Shown piece by piece: positions 8,683 through 16,791 of a stretch of 64,000 bases of DNA. This DNA comes from an uncultured Eubacteriales bacterium (lineage in GTDB: Bacteria; Bacillota; Clostridia; Oscillospirales; CAG-272). The translations under genes and the position numbers were made by a program. The notes beneath the pieces were generated by a model. It was not told where the DNA came from and did not search any database. It saw only the letters and a program-made list of their open reading frames with translations. How positions within the stretch are numbered: the first letter of the stretch is position 1; each line of letters begins with the position of its first letter. The stretch lies in the NCBI GenBank assembly GCA_900546695.1, contig URDX01000007.1, positions 17,206 through 81,205 of the forward strand, given 5' to 3'.

Positions 8683-10521
8683 TCATTCTTCATTCTCTTC
8701 TTCAGACACATCAGATTCGTCCGACTCATCCGTCTTATCAACGTAATAAGACGCTTGCTTTGAAAACATGTCGGCATAAACGCCGCCGAGAGCCATAAGC
8801 TCGGAATGGGTTCCGCGCTCAACAAGCTCACCGTCTGCAAACATAGCCACCGAATCGCAGAACTTAACGCTTGCAAGCCTGTGCGAGATATAGATTGACG
8901 TTTTGTTTTTAATAATACTCCGGAACCTGTTATAAAGGGTCGTTTCGGCTACGGGATCAAGAGATGCCGTCGGCTCATCCAGAATAATGATGGGTGCATC
9001 CTTGTAATATGCCCGTGCGCAAGCCAGCTTCTGCCCTTCTCCGCCGGATAATTCGTTTCCCTTATAATCGAACGCCCTGCCTATATGCGTATATATTCCT
9101 TCGTCAAGGGTCGCGAGCTTTTCGCCGAGCCCGCTCTGCTCCAGCGCCGTTATCACCCGCGCTTCATCCACCTCACGATTCATGACAACATTTTCGCATA
9201 TAGTCATCCAGAAAAGCTGAAAATCCTGAAATACAACGGAGATTCGCTCACGGTAATCCGCAAGATTTATCGTCGAAATATCTATCCCGTCCAAAAGTAT
9301 CTTACCCATAGTAGGCTCATAGAGACGGCAGATAAGCTTAATAAAGGTTGTTTTTCCCGCACCGTTGTATCCCACTACCGAAAGGCGCTCGCCCGCCTTT
9401 ATTTTGATATTGACGTTTTTCAATACAAATCTGTCGGTGTTGGGATATTTAAAAGATACGTCGACAAATTCGAGCGCTCCGCACTTTGCGGGCAGTTCAT
9501 CTCCCGTGACTACCTCTTTTTCTTTTCCCTTATGATCCGCGTACGACAAAAACTCCTTATAATCATCAACATATCCCGACAGCAGAGCCAAGCCCGAGAA
9601 TCTGTTTACAAAGCATGACAATGTCCATGAAAATGCCGATATAGCGCCGAGAAATACGGTAAAGGAACCGACGGTTATCCCACCCGATATCACCAGATAC
9701 GCACAGTAGCCGTATACGGCAACGGTTTGCAACATTTCGGTAAAGAACGGGAGCACTCTGTACTTAAACTGTTTTTTTTGGTTCGTCATACAATTATCTA
9801 TGTATTCAGAGACCTTATCATCGTACTTTTTGTGAAGCCATTCTGCAGCGCCGTTGATTCTTATCTCCTTTGCAAAGTCAAAGTAAAGCATACTCAGCCA
9901 GATAGAGGTAATACATCTGTTGATTCTTGTAAGGATACTCTGATACTCATAGCCAATCTTATCACATCTCCGCGAAGCATACGCATTTGTCGCTATTACG
10001 AGCAGGAGGAAAACGACCATCAACGGATGAATGGAAGCGATAATATAGCTGTATCCGATAAGCTGCACCAGCTCGGATATAAAACCCGCCACCGTATTCT
10101 CCGCAAACGATTTCGGTTCGACCGCGCCTATCGACTTCTCCGCGAGATCGCGTACGCGACCGTCTTCAAAATTACCGTAATCCATGTATCCCCACTTCGC
10201 GTGATGATACATGGTCATGTTCTGATTGATCCTCAGCGTACGAATAGTCTTAGACCGCTGAATAAGCGTCGGAACTATACCGAAAAATACGGTCGCCGCA
10301 GCATAAAAACACAGATAACGTACGGTAACATCCACACGCTTTTCGCCCGCAAGCTCGTCCAAAATATATTTGGACAGATAAAGCATGATAAACGGCTGCG
10401 CCATCTGCATCGCCGTCTGCATTATGATGTGCGGATATATGCTGCGCGCAAAATTCCACGAGCGCTGCCACATGAACTTCATGTTTTTCATGAAATGACC
10501 TGTTTTTTTGAATAATTGCAT
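8683..10521 (-). CDS. ABC half-exporter with acidic C-tail
   Basis: 612 residues. Membrane domain, then NBD with Walker A GYNGAGKTT near residue 385, signature LSGGEGQKLACARAYY, Walker B IIILDEP, D-loop ASLDPVAE and H-loop ISHRLA. The last 18 residues are acidic and Ser-rich (DESDESDVSEEENEE), opposite in charge to the basic N-terminus of the neighbouring ABC protein at 6786. That could help the two pair, though this is inference. ATG at 10521 follows GGTGAGG. A promoter at 10608-10637 drives this gene. Confidence 0.93.
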   Translation of the reverse strand: MQLFKKTGHFMKNMKFMWQRSWNFARSIYPHIIMQTAMQMAQPFIMLYLSKYILDELAGEKRVDVTVRYLCFYAAATVFFGIVPTLIQRSKTIRTLRINQNMTMYHHAKWGYMDYGNFEDGRVRDLAEKSIGAVEPKSFAENTVAGFISELVQLIGYSYIIASIHPLMVVFLLLVIATNAYASRRCDKIGYEYQSILTRINRCITSIWLSMLYFDFAKEIRINGAAEWLHKKYDDKVSEYIDNCMTNQKKQFKYRVLPFFTEMLQTVAVYGYCAYLVISGGITVGSFTVFLGAISAFSWTLSCFVNRFSGLALLSGYVDDYKEFLSYADHKGKEKEVVTGDELPAKCGALEFVDVSFKYPNTDRFVLKNVNIKIKAGERLSVVGYNGAGKTTFIKLICRLYEPTMGKILLDGIDISTINLADYRERISVVFQDFQLFWMTICENVVMNREVDEARVITALEQSGLGEKLATLDEGIYTHIGRAFDYKGNELSGGEGQKLACARAYYKDAPIIILDEPTASLDPVAETTLYNRFRSIIKNKTSIYISHRLASVKFCDSVAMFADGELVERGTHSELMALGGVYADMFSKQASYYVDKTDESDESDVSEEENEE

Positions 10522-10607
10522 AAAACCTCACCGTGCTTTACTGTAAATATGTGTTTTCTTGTGCTGTATCGTATATCTTTTCTATACATTTATTTTTTGC
10601 TTAACTA

Positions 10608-10637
10608 ATTATATCGCATTTTCGGATTTTGTGTTAA
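10608..10637 (-). promoter_or_regulatory. sigma-A promoter of ABC gene at 10521
   Basis: -10 TATAAT (10608-10613) and -35 TTAACA (10632-10637), spacer 18, in an AT-rich region of the repeated module. Confidence 0.75.
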
Positions 10638-10810
10638 TTTTGACGTGAAACATATCAAATTTGTCCTGAAAAGCATTTTGATGTAAATCGCAGGAAATTT
10701 CGTGTCACTTTCGCGAGATTTTCACACCATATTATAAAAATCATTGCATGGCTGTCCGTTGAAAATCCCATCTTCTAATCCCCCTCCGTACAGAGAAAAA
10801 CGCCGGCGCA

Positions 10811-10840
10811 GAAAAGGCAGCCTCTGCAGCCTGCCTTTTC
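10811..10840 (-). terminator. terminator behind ACP gene
   Basis: GAAAAGGCAGGC pairs with GGCTGCCTTTTC around a TGCAGA loop region, about 40 bases after the ACP stop. Equivalent hairpins stand at 14233-14262 and 23149-23179. Confidence 0.75.
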
Positions 10841-10878
10841 AAATCAGATTCGTATGTTTTTTCCCGTGCCGAGCCTTA

Positions 10879-11148
10879 TTACTCTTGCGTCGAAAGGTCA
10901 CACGACTCATCGTACAGCACCTGAAGAACATCTATCATCTTCTGCGCGGTATCCATCTCGGTTATAATCAGTTTTTCGTCCGGAATCACACACTCAAATT
11001 CTTCCTCCAAAGCTACTATTATCTGAATAAACGCGATTGAATCCATTCCGAGATCGGGCAGACTTTCGTCCAACTGCTCTACGGTTATTTCGAACTTTTC
11101 CGTGCTGTTGATGACTTCCAACACCTTCTCTATTGTAACTGTTTTCAT
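10879..11148 (-). CDS. acyl/peptidyl carrier-like protein
   Basis: 89 residues with the four-helix carrier-protein pattern. The phosphopantetheine site is GMDSIAF with Ser37, followed by the acidic helix II segment ALEEEFE. Carrier proteins hold acyl or aminoacyl groups as thioesters. It directly follows an S26 peptidase fragment and an ABC exporter (11176-13103), and no fatty acid synthesis gene is nearby, so a role in a specialised product is likelier than lipid synthesis. The start ATG at 11148 has only a weak ribosome site. Confidence 0.85.
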   Translation of the reverse strand: MKTVTIEKVLEVINSTEKFEITVEQLDESLPDLGMDSIAFIQIIVALEEEFECVIPDEKLIITEMDTAQKMIDVLQVLYDESCDLSTQE

Positions 11149-11175
11149 CGGAATTTTTCCACATGCAATACAAAT

Positions 11176-11313
11176 TCAATACTCGGATTGATAATTAAAC
11201 ACAAGTATATCACCAACATCGTATTTATCTTTCTGTTCAATAAATACTCTGTCATCCGGTAAAATAGCGGGATACATACTATTCCCGGTTACAGACACAA
11301 AATGTCCTTTCAT
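11176..11313 (-). pseudogene. truncated SipW-like signal peptidase fragment
   Basis: A 45-codon frame between the ACP and the ABC gene. It carries the N-terminal half of an S26B (SipW/ER-type) signal peptidase: VTGNSMYPAIL with the would-be catalytic Ser12, then DRVFIEQ and VGDILVFN. It stops before the His box and the KGDN box that the complete relative at 18940 has. The ATG at 11313 is close behind the ABC gene, and GGAGGCGACATG gives a ribosome site. It is either a decayed gene or a short protein with another use; without the His box it should not be a protease. Confidence 0.75.
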
Positions 11314-11321
11314 GTCGCCTC

Positions 11322-13103
11322 CTATTTCACATAGTTTTCCGCCTGCTTTGTAAACATCTCATAGTACTCGCCGCGGCGCGACATAAGCTCATCGTGCGAG
11401 CCCGTTTCGACGATGCTGCCGTTGTCGACAACGACTATGCGGTCCGCATCGCGGACGGTCGACAGCCTATGCGCGACCATAACGGTCGTAGTCCGATTTG
11501 CCGTGCTCATTATCAGCTTCATCATGTTATATTCCGCGATGGGATCGAGCGCGGACGACGGTTCGTCAAGGATGAGCAAGCCGAAATCGCCCGATATGAT
11601 ACGCGAAAGTGCAATCTTCTGCGCCTCTCCGCCCGACACCATGATGCCCTTTTCGTCGAATTCGCGTGTCATCTCGACGTCGGCGGTGCCGTCACCCTTT
11701 TCAAGGATACCGTTCAGCCCCATTTTGGAAACGATATCGTCGACCTCTTCTCTCGAAAGATCGCCGTACATGGTTATATTGTCGATGAACGGCAGAGCGT
11801 ACACATTGGCATCCTGAAAGGCAACGCCTATCTTCCTTCTCAGCTCCAACAGATCATATTCCTTAACGGAAACTCCGTTGTACAGTATCTCTCCGCCGTT
11901 TACGTCGTACAGACGCAGAAGAAGCTTTACAAGCGTCGTTTTTCCGACGCCGTTTGCGCCGACAATCGCGACCTTCTCACCCGGCTTTATGTCAAGGCAG
12001 ACCTTTGACAGTCTGAACTGCGAGTTATCATAGGAAAAATCAACGTCTCTTAAGCTGACCGAAAACGGACCGTCGGTCGGCACGGTCAGGCGCTTTTCGT
12101 CATGCGGCTCGATATCGGAGTGCATTTCAAAAAAGGCTTTTATCTTATCGGCGTTGAGCGAGATTATCTTTGCATTCGACAGAAGCGAAATAAACTCGCT
12201 CAGCTTTGAATCAAGACGATAGAAAGCAAGTATCATCGTGATATACAGTCCGACCTCGGGAATATCGCCGTTGATTATGCTCGTTATAAGATAAACGATT
12301 ATCACAAACTCCGTTATCGCCAGAACAGCTTCCCTTACCAGTCCCAAAAGCAGTACTCTTTTTGCATATTTGTAGGTCACCTCGACCTTCGCTTCTCCGC
12401 TTCTGTCATACTCGCGAAACAGCTTGCGCGGCAGCGATGTCACCTTCAAATCGGCTGCATATTGCTTTAAATAAAAGGCGCGATGGAAATAGCCTATCTT
12501 TCGGTCTACGGGCATCAGCTCGTTTTTCTGACTGATGGAGAGCTTGTTGCTGTATTCGTTCAGAATCGCCTGAAGTATCAGCTGAACCGATTCGATAAGC
12601 AGTATCCACGGACCGATAGTCGCGATTATGGTAAGCAGCACCGATGCGGAAAACAGATATTGAAAAAATCTGCTTATAAAATCCCGCGCTGCGTTGGTCT
12701 GACTCGTATATTCGTTTACCGCCCATGTAAATTTGTCATAGTATTCGGGATTGTCTATGTATTTGTAATCCGTCTCGATAGCCTTCCGATAGATCTCCTT
12801 GTTCATGAGCAGGTTTATCCGAGTCTGCTTTTTCTGAAAAAACGGGTAGAAAAAGCTCGGGAACATGTGCGTCAAAAACGATATGCCGCAAACGACCGAT
12901 ACAAACGCCAGCATATAGCCGAGTGACCTGCCGTCTATCAACAGATCGACCACCCGCTCGGGCAGATATACATAAATTATGTCTCCGACGGGAAACAGAA
13001 TGAACGATACGACTATAGACAGAATAAAATAGACTTTTCCGTACTTCAGATACGGCTTGCACAGCCACAGTATGTTTTTTATGTCATTGGATATGCGCTT
13101 CAT
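11322..13103 (-). CDS. ABC half-exporter
   Basis: 593 residues: six-helix membrane domain and NBD with Walker A GANGVGKTT near residue 383, signature VSGGEAQKIALSRII, Walker B LLILDEP, SALDPIAEYNMM and H-loop VAHRLS. ATG at 13103 follows AAAGGGGAT. It heads a short operon with the S26 fragment and the ACP. Upstream (13230-13370) is a sequence repeated in front of the ABC gene at 22404, and beyond that the 42-bp-repeat gene, so it may be transcribed from the promoter at 14030. Confidence 0.93.
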   Translation of the reverse strand: MKRISNDIKNILWLCKPYLKYGKVYFILSIVVSFILFPVGDIIYVYLPERVVDLLIDGRSLGYMLAFVSVVCGISFLTHMFPSFFYPFFQKKQTRINLLMNKEIYRKAIETDYKYIDNPEYYDKFTWAVNEYTSQTNAARDFISRFFQYLFSASVLLTIIATIGPWILLIESVQLILQAILNEYSNKLSISQKNELMPVDRKIGYFHRAFYLKQYAADLKVTSLPRKLFREYDRSGEAKVEVTYKYAKRVLLLGLVREAVLAITEFVIIVYLITSIINGDIPEVGLYITMILAFYRLDSKLSEFISLLSNAKIISLNADKIKAFFEMHSDIEPHDEKRLTVPTDGPFSVSLRDVDFSYDNSQFRLSKVCLDIKPGEKVAIVGANGVGKTTLVKLLLRLYDVNGGEILYNGVSVKEYDLLELRRKIGVAFQDANVYALPFIDNITMYGDLSREEVDDIVSKMGLNGILEKGDGTADVEMTREFDEKGIMVSGGEAQKIALSRIISGDFGLLILDEPSSALDPIAEYNMMKLIMSTANRTTTVMVAHRLSTVRDADRIVVVDNGSIVETGSHDELMSRRGEYYEMFTKQAENYVK

Positions 13104-13229
13104 GACAAATCCCCTTTCCGATCAATACACATGCATTTTCGCTGCTCGTATATCTTAATTCAAAACACAAGCAACTTTGGGCAAGTTTCCTGCATGTGTC
13201 AAACAGATTACTTATTTTATCATGTGATT

Positions 13230-13345
13230 GAATACTCGCTGCAGCTCGGGTCTGCATTGCTGCGAAAGATACGAAGATGTGAAGGATATGAAAGAAAAGA
13301 CAGACCCTGCAGTCCGCCTTTTCAAATGAATTCCGATAACTATCC
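13230..13345 (-). repeat. intergenic repeat, copy 1 (pair with 22430)
   Basis: About 80 bases (from CTCGCTGCAGCTCGGGTC to GAAAGAAAAGACAGACCC) are almost identical to 22430-22515, which has one extra GAAGGATAT unit. On the minus strand GGCGGACTGCAGGGTCTG plus flanking A/T runs make a terminator-like hairpin after the repeat-protein gene. Both copies lie between a small charged-protein gene and an ABC gene. Confidence 0.8.
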
Positions 13346-13410
13346 TTCGCGCCGAGCACTGTTTTTACCCTTGCATTCTGCCCAAGGTATACCCGGCACT
13401 TCCGAGATTG

Positions 13411-13821
13411 TTATTCTTTAGCTTCCCGCTCGCGCGCATCCTCGTCATACTGCGCCTCGTTCGCCTCAGCCTCGCGCGCATCTCTGTCGTACTTCGCCTC
13501 GTTCGCTTCTACCTCGCGGGCATCCTCGTCGTACTGTGCCTCGTTTGCCTCAGCCTCGCGGGCATCCTCGTCGTACTGCACTTCGTTTGCCTCGGCCTCG
13601 CGGGCATCCTCGTCGTACTGCGCTTCGTTCGCCTCAACCTCGCGCGCATCTCTGTCGTACTGCACCTCATTTGCCTCAGCCTCGCGCGCATCTCTGTCGT
13701 ACTGCGCTTCGTTTGCTTCTGCCTTGCGGGCATCCTCGTCGTACTGCGCTTCGTTTGCCTCGGCCTCGCGGGCGTATCTCTCGTACAACTCTTTCTTTTT
13801 TTCCGCCGTATGCATATCCAT
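13411..13821 (-). CDS. charged repeat protein of 14-residue units
   Basis: 136 residues beginning MDMHTAEKKKELYERYAREA, then about eight tandem copies of a 14-residue unit close to AREAEANEAQYDED, encoded by 42-bp DNA repeats. There is no signal peptide or hydrophobic segment. The repeats are Glu/Ala-rich and could form helix or coiled coil. A very strong ribosome site (AGGAGGT) and the promoter at 14030 show it is expressed. A single-unit relative with a frameshift lies at 22607. Both precede ABC exporter genes, so a role linked to export is possible: a multi-core precursor, a scaffold, or nothing more than a leader-coded protein. I do not recognise the family. Confidence 0.75.
   Translation of the reverse strand: MDMHTAEKKKELYERYAREAEANEAQYDEDARKAEANEAQYDRDAREAEANEVQYDRDAREVEANEAQYDEDAREAEANEVQYDEDAREAEANEAQYDEDAREVEANEAKYDRDAREAEANEAQYDEDAREREAKE
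13430..13780 (-). repeat. 42-bp in-frame tandem repeats
   Basis: About eight units of 42 bp with scattered substitutions (GAT/AGA, GCC/GTA switches giving D/R and A/V changes). The unit length keeps the reading frame, so copy number can change without breaking the protein. Confidence 0.85.
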
Positions 13822-13889
13822 AACAGTACCTCCTGTTTTTACCGACCGATATTCGGCTCGATATTTTTAATACGATTTTCGGCAAGGTT

Positions 13890-13924
13890 CTGCTGCGAGA
13901 TGTTCAAACGTCACCTCGCAGCAG
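13890..13924 (-). promoter_or_regulatory. conserved leader hairpin, copy 1
   Basis: In the 5' leader of the repeat-protein gene CTGCTGCGAG pairs with CTCGCAGCAG across a 15-base loop. The homologous hairpin at 22801-22835 keeps the length and most of the pairing through compensating changes. Confidence 0.7.
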
Positions 13925-14027
13925 TTACGAATCGACGCCGATCAAGTTATACCATGCCGTTCCCGCTGTCTGCACACAGTCAAAAACGACCTCGGTATGC
14001 CGTCTCTCCGCATAAAATCCGCCAGGT

Positions 14028-14265
14028 TGATTATAGCACAACTTTGTATCTTTGTGTCAATCTTGACGCAAAACATATCAATTTTGTCCTGAAATGCATC
14101 TTTTTGTCAATGATAGAAAATTGCGTGTTTTTTCGCAGGATTTTCACACTATTTTACGGAAATTTTTGCGCGGATGCACAAGGAGAATTCCGTCTTTAAA
14201 TTCCCGTCCCCGCCGCGAAAAGCGCCCGCGCAGAAAAGACAGCCTCTGCAGTCTGCCTTTTCAAA
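14028..14265 (-). repeat. terminator-promoter intergenic module, copy 2
   Basis: Second copy of the module seen at 10606 and 22945. It holds the terminator hairpin at 14233-14262 for the BtrH-like gene and the promoter at 14030-14060 for the repeat-protein gene. Confidence 0.8.
14030..14060 (-). promoter_or_regulatory. sigma-A promoter of repeat-protein gene
   Basis: -10 TATAAT (14030-14035) and -35 TTGACA (14055-14060), spacer 19; gives a leader of about 200 bases with the hairpin at 13890. Confidence 0.75.
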
Positions 14266-14368
14266 CTAATTATGATAACTATCCTCCGCACCGATCACAA
14301 TTTTTTCGAATCGCACATACACACTTTCTTCTGTATCTACCGATACACAAATCTATATTTTCGTTGAT

Positions 14369-15367
14369 TTAATACGATTCCCGTGCCGATATCATGTCGA
14401 CGGTATCCGAAAGTATCCCTCCTTCAAGGTCGCGCATGATACGTATCTTGTCTATCATATCCGAAAGGTCCGAAGCGTTTAATGTTATAGCATAATGCAA
14501 ACACCGATTCCACATTTTTTCTGCCGCAGCCGTCACCTGCTTGTAGCGCGTACTGTAATCTGCTTCAAGTCCATAATAACGCTCAAGCGTTTCAAGCCGT
14601 TCAAGCATAAATTGCTTATGTTCAAGCAACATCTTAAATGGTCGGATATCAACATCCTGTGACTCATCGAGTTTTGCAAACGTCTCAATATATCGAATGG
14701 CGCATTCATGCGCCTCTATACCGTACACCGTAACTCCACGCTCGTCATAGTGCCACGCCGATGTCAGCAAAAGATGGTCACGTAGCTTTTCAAGAATCAG
14801 CATCGGGTTAAGTTCAAACTGTACCGACTGTGGCCGAACAGCCGCAAGCGTGCCGCAACACCCCATCCGCTCGGATGACTTTCTCGCCTTGTCAAAGCAT
14901 AGCTGCGGCATTTCAAACAATGAATATCTCATACGCTCATCATACACAAAAATGCTGTATGTATTCTTTTCGAAGTCATACCCACAGATAAGACCGTCGT
15001 GTAGATAATGGCACATATGATATCCGGCCCTGCCCTTCATGTAATAATCATCCACTCCGCCGAAATAAACATACCACCCACGATCTATCATATTACGTAT
15101 CACACGGCTGATACACCCGTCAAGGAAAGTCATAAGCAGCTGCTGACGGTCTATGTATGGATTATCTTCTATATTCGATTGACAGACATCCATGCGCAGC
15201 CTCGGCTGATCCCCCGCGAAACTCTCCGCCCGCGCCGATAAAACGAGTGAATTGTTTAAATACCAATTTCGCATACTCGGATTATTGTAAAGAATCGCTC
15301 CTATCGTACCCTGAGAATGTGATACACTGTAAAACGGCTTTGTTATCGGCAAACTGTTACTCTTCAT
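14369..15367 (-). CDS. BtrH N-domain-like protein, possible acyltransferase
   Basis: 332 residues. The middle part (FGGVDDYYMKGRAGYHMCHY followed by LHDGLICGYDFEKNTYSIFVYD) resembles the N-terminal domain of butirosin protein BtrH, which moves an acyl group from an acyl-carrier protein to an amine. At the place where BtrH-like proteins usually have His-Cys near the N-terminus I read SHSQG, so the usual nucleophile may be absent or elsewhere. It is the last gene of the cluster running from 22404 down to 14369 and lies 158 bases after the radical SAM gene. With a carrier-like protein in the same operon, acyl transfer to the peptide or its exporter complex is the natural hypothesis. The family assignment is from recall only. 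Confidence 0.6.
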   Translation of the reverse strand: MKSNSLPITKPFYSVSHSQGTIGAILYNNPSMRNWYLNNSLVLSARAESFAGDQPRLRMDVCQSNIEDNPYIDRQQLLMTFLDGCISRVIRNMIDRGWYVYFGGVDDYYMKGRAGYHMCHYLHDGLICGYDFEKNTYSIFVYDERMRYSLFEMPQLCFDKARKSSERMGCCGTLAAVRPQSVQFELNPMLILEKLRDHLLLTSAWHYDERGVTVYGIEAHECAIRYIETFAKLDESQDVDIRPFKMLLEHKQFMLERLETLERYYGLEADYSTRYKQVTAAAEKMWNRCLHYAITLNASDLSDMIDKIRIMRDLEGGILSDTVDMISARESY

Positions 15368-15525
15368 TTTGTCAACTCACTTTCGTTCTTTCCATCACTT
15401 ATGCAGGTAAACCCGGAATGCAAAAAAATATTCGTCTCGCGCAGATTAAAGCCACTTTCAATCTGCCTATTTGATTAATCTGTTCCAATCGGGAAAGGAA
15501 TTCAAATTCTTTTCTTGATAAATGA

Positions 15526-16791
15526 CTAACGATCATCAACCATCTCCAGCATTGCATAACAAGGCTCAAAACATTTTTGACATTGTCTGATTTTAATATA
15601 TTTTTTTGTGGACTCTATTATTTGATCATTATGAAAATTTCCATGAATATGTTCATAGAGTGCATTGCTTCCCTCAACAGAGCACATCTCTTCAGGCAAA
15701 AAATGGCATGCGCGTATTTTGCCACTGCTGGATATAACCATTGTCTCTATCCCAGACCCACATGACAAGCCTCCATTGTAAATATGTTTTTTCAAGTCGT
15801 CTTTTTTTCTCTTATATCCGTGTAATTTCGAGGAATATGAAATTTGAATATCCAACTCATCCTTGTTTTCTCGACGCAATCTAGAAATTTCGGAAATCGC
15901 CATCTTAATTTTTTCTTTTAAAGCATTGTTTTGATATATAGCTTCGGCTCGTCCGTAATTATCTGCAAACCCTATGATCAATCGATCTGGGTGTAACCTC
16001 TTAGCGGTATCTACAAATTCATCAATACGATCAATTGTTGATTCACTTAACGTTAATGACAAATGTACCGAAATACCGATTTCTCGAGCAAAATCGATTG
16101 ACCTCTCCAAGTTAGAATAACCATTAGCAGCCCCTGTCATTCTTTTGTATTCATTATCGTCCACCCCATACAATGAGAATTGAATTAAATACAATTTACT
16201 CAAAGACGAGGAATGAATACGGAATTTCCACAATCGGCTCCCATTTGTAATCATTGTGAGGCGAGGTACTTTATCGGCATAAATGTCAATATACTCAATC
16301 AAATGATTGTGTAATGTTGGCTCTCCTCCGGTAAATGTCACATGTTCAACTTTGGTATCAATAACACCTATTATTTTCTCCATATCACCATCGGATATAT
16401 ACTTTCCCGTTGTAACCGCGGATTTATAGCAAAAAGGGCAACGGTAATTGCAAGCTGATGTCAGTTCTATTGCAATTTGTTTCGGATAATATAATCCTTT
16501 TTCGCCCCAAAAAGTAATATTTTTATGACTACGGCACCCCTTTGTCATAAGAACTCCGCTTTGAACAAGCCTTTTTATTCTATTCTCAACATTTTCTTCG
16601 CATTTTGTCGGTTGTGCTTGCGTCAAGCAATTTGCAATCGTGCGATTTCCATCACATAGCAGCAATATACTTATATCATCCCGATCTAGATATGCTATTG
16701 ATTCGCCATAATAATCTGCTATACAACCATCTCCGAAATAATATAGTTTTACGTTATCCCTCACTCCTATATAATAATCATAATTAACCAT
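15526..16791 (-). CDS. radical SAM peptide maturase with RRE-like N-domain
   Basis: 421 residues. Residues 1-100 look like a PqqD/RRE-type domain that binds leader peptides. The radical SAM site is CNYRCPFC (Cys114, 118, 121), followed by VTFTGGEPTLH, which binds SAM. The C-terminal part has CGSGIETMVISSSGKIRAC and a final CX2CX3C (about 404, 407, 411), a shortened SPASM/twitch-like set that may hold an auxiliary Fe-S cluster. Its ATG overlaps the end of the other radical SAM gene by eight bases, so the two are translationally coupled. Strongly AT-rich coding sequence. The reaction is unknown; thioether or C-C bonds on the Cys-rich peptide at 18704 are plausible. Confidence 0.85.
   Translation of the reverse strand: MVNYDYYIGVRDNVKLYYFGDGCIADYYGESIAYLDRDDISILLLCDGNRTIANCLTQAQPTKCEENVENRIKRLVQSGVLMTKGCRSHKNITFWGEKGLYYPKQIAIELTSACNYRCPFCYKSAVTTGKYISDGDMEKIIGVIDTKVEHVTFTGGEPTLHNHLIEYIDIYADKVPRLTMITNGSRLWKFRIHSSSLSKLYLIQFSLYGVDDNEYKRMTGAANGYSNLERSIDFAREIGISVHLSLTLSESTIDRIDEFVDTAKRLHPDRLIIGFADNYGRAEAIYQNNALKEKIKMAISEISRLRRENKDELDIQISYSSKLHGYKRKKDDLKKHIYNGGLSCGSGIETMVISSSGKIRACHFLPEEMCSVEGSNALYEHIHGNFHNDQIIESTKKYIKIRQCQKCFEPCYAMLEMVDDR

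Larger units (their letters stand above)
10606..10860 (-). repeat. terminator-promoter intergenic module, copy 1
   Basis: One of three related modules of about 250 bases (also 14028-14265 and 22945-23180). On the minus strand each has a terminator hairpin for the upstream gene, then a conserved stretch with TTTCAGGACAAA and a TATAAT promoter for the next gene. This copy separates the ACP gene (10879) from the ABC gene (10521). Confidence 0.8.

Noticed and set aside
13430..13780. CRISPR-like array
   Set aside because: The 42-bp units are contiguous, code for a protein in frame and have no spacers.
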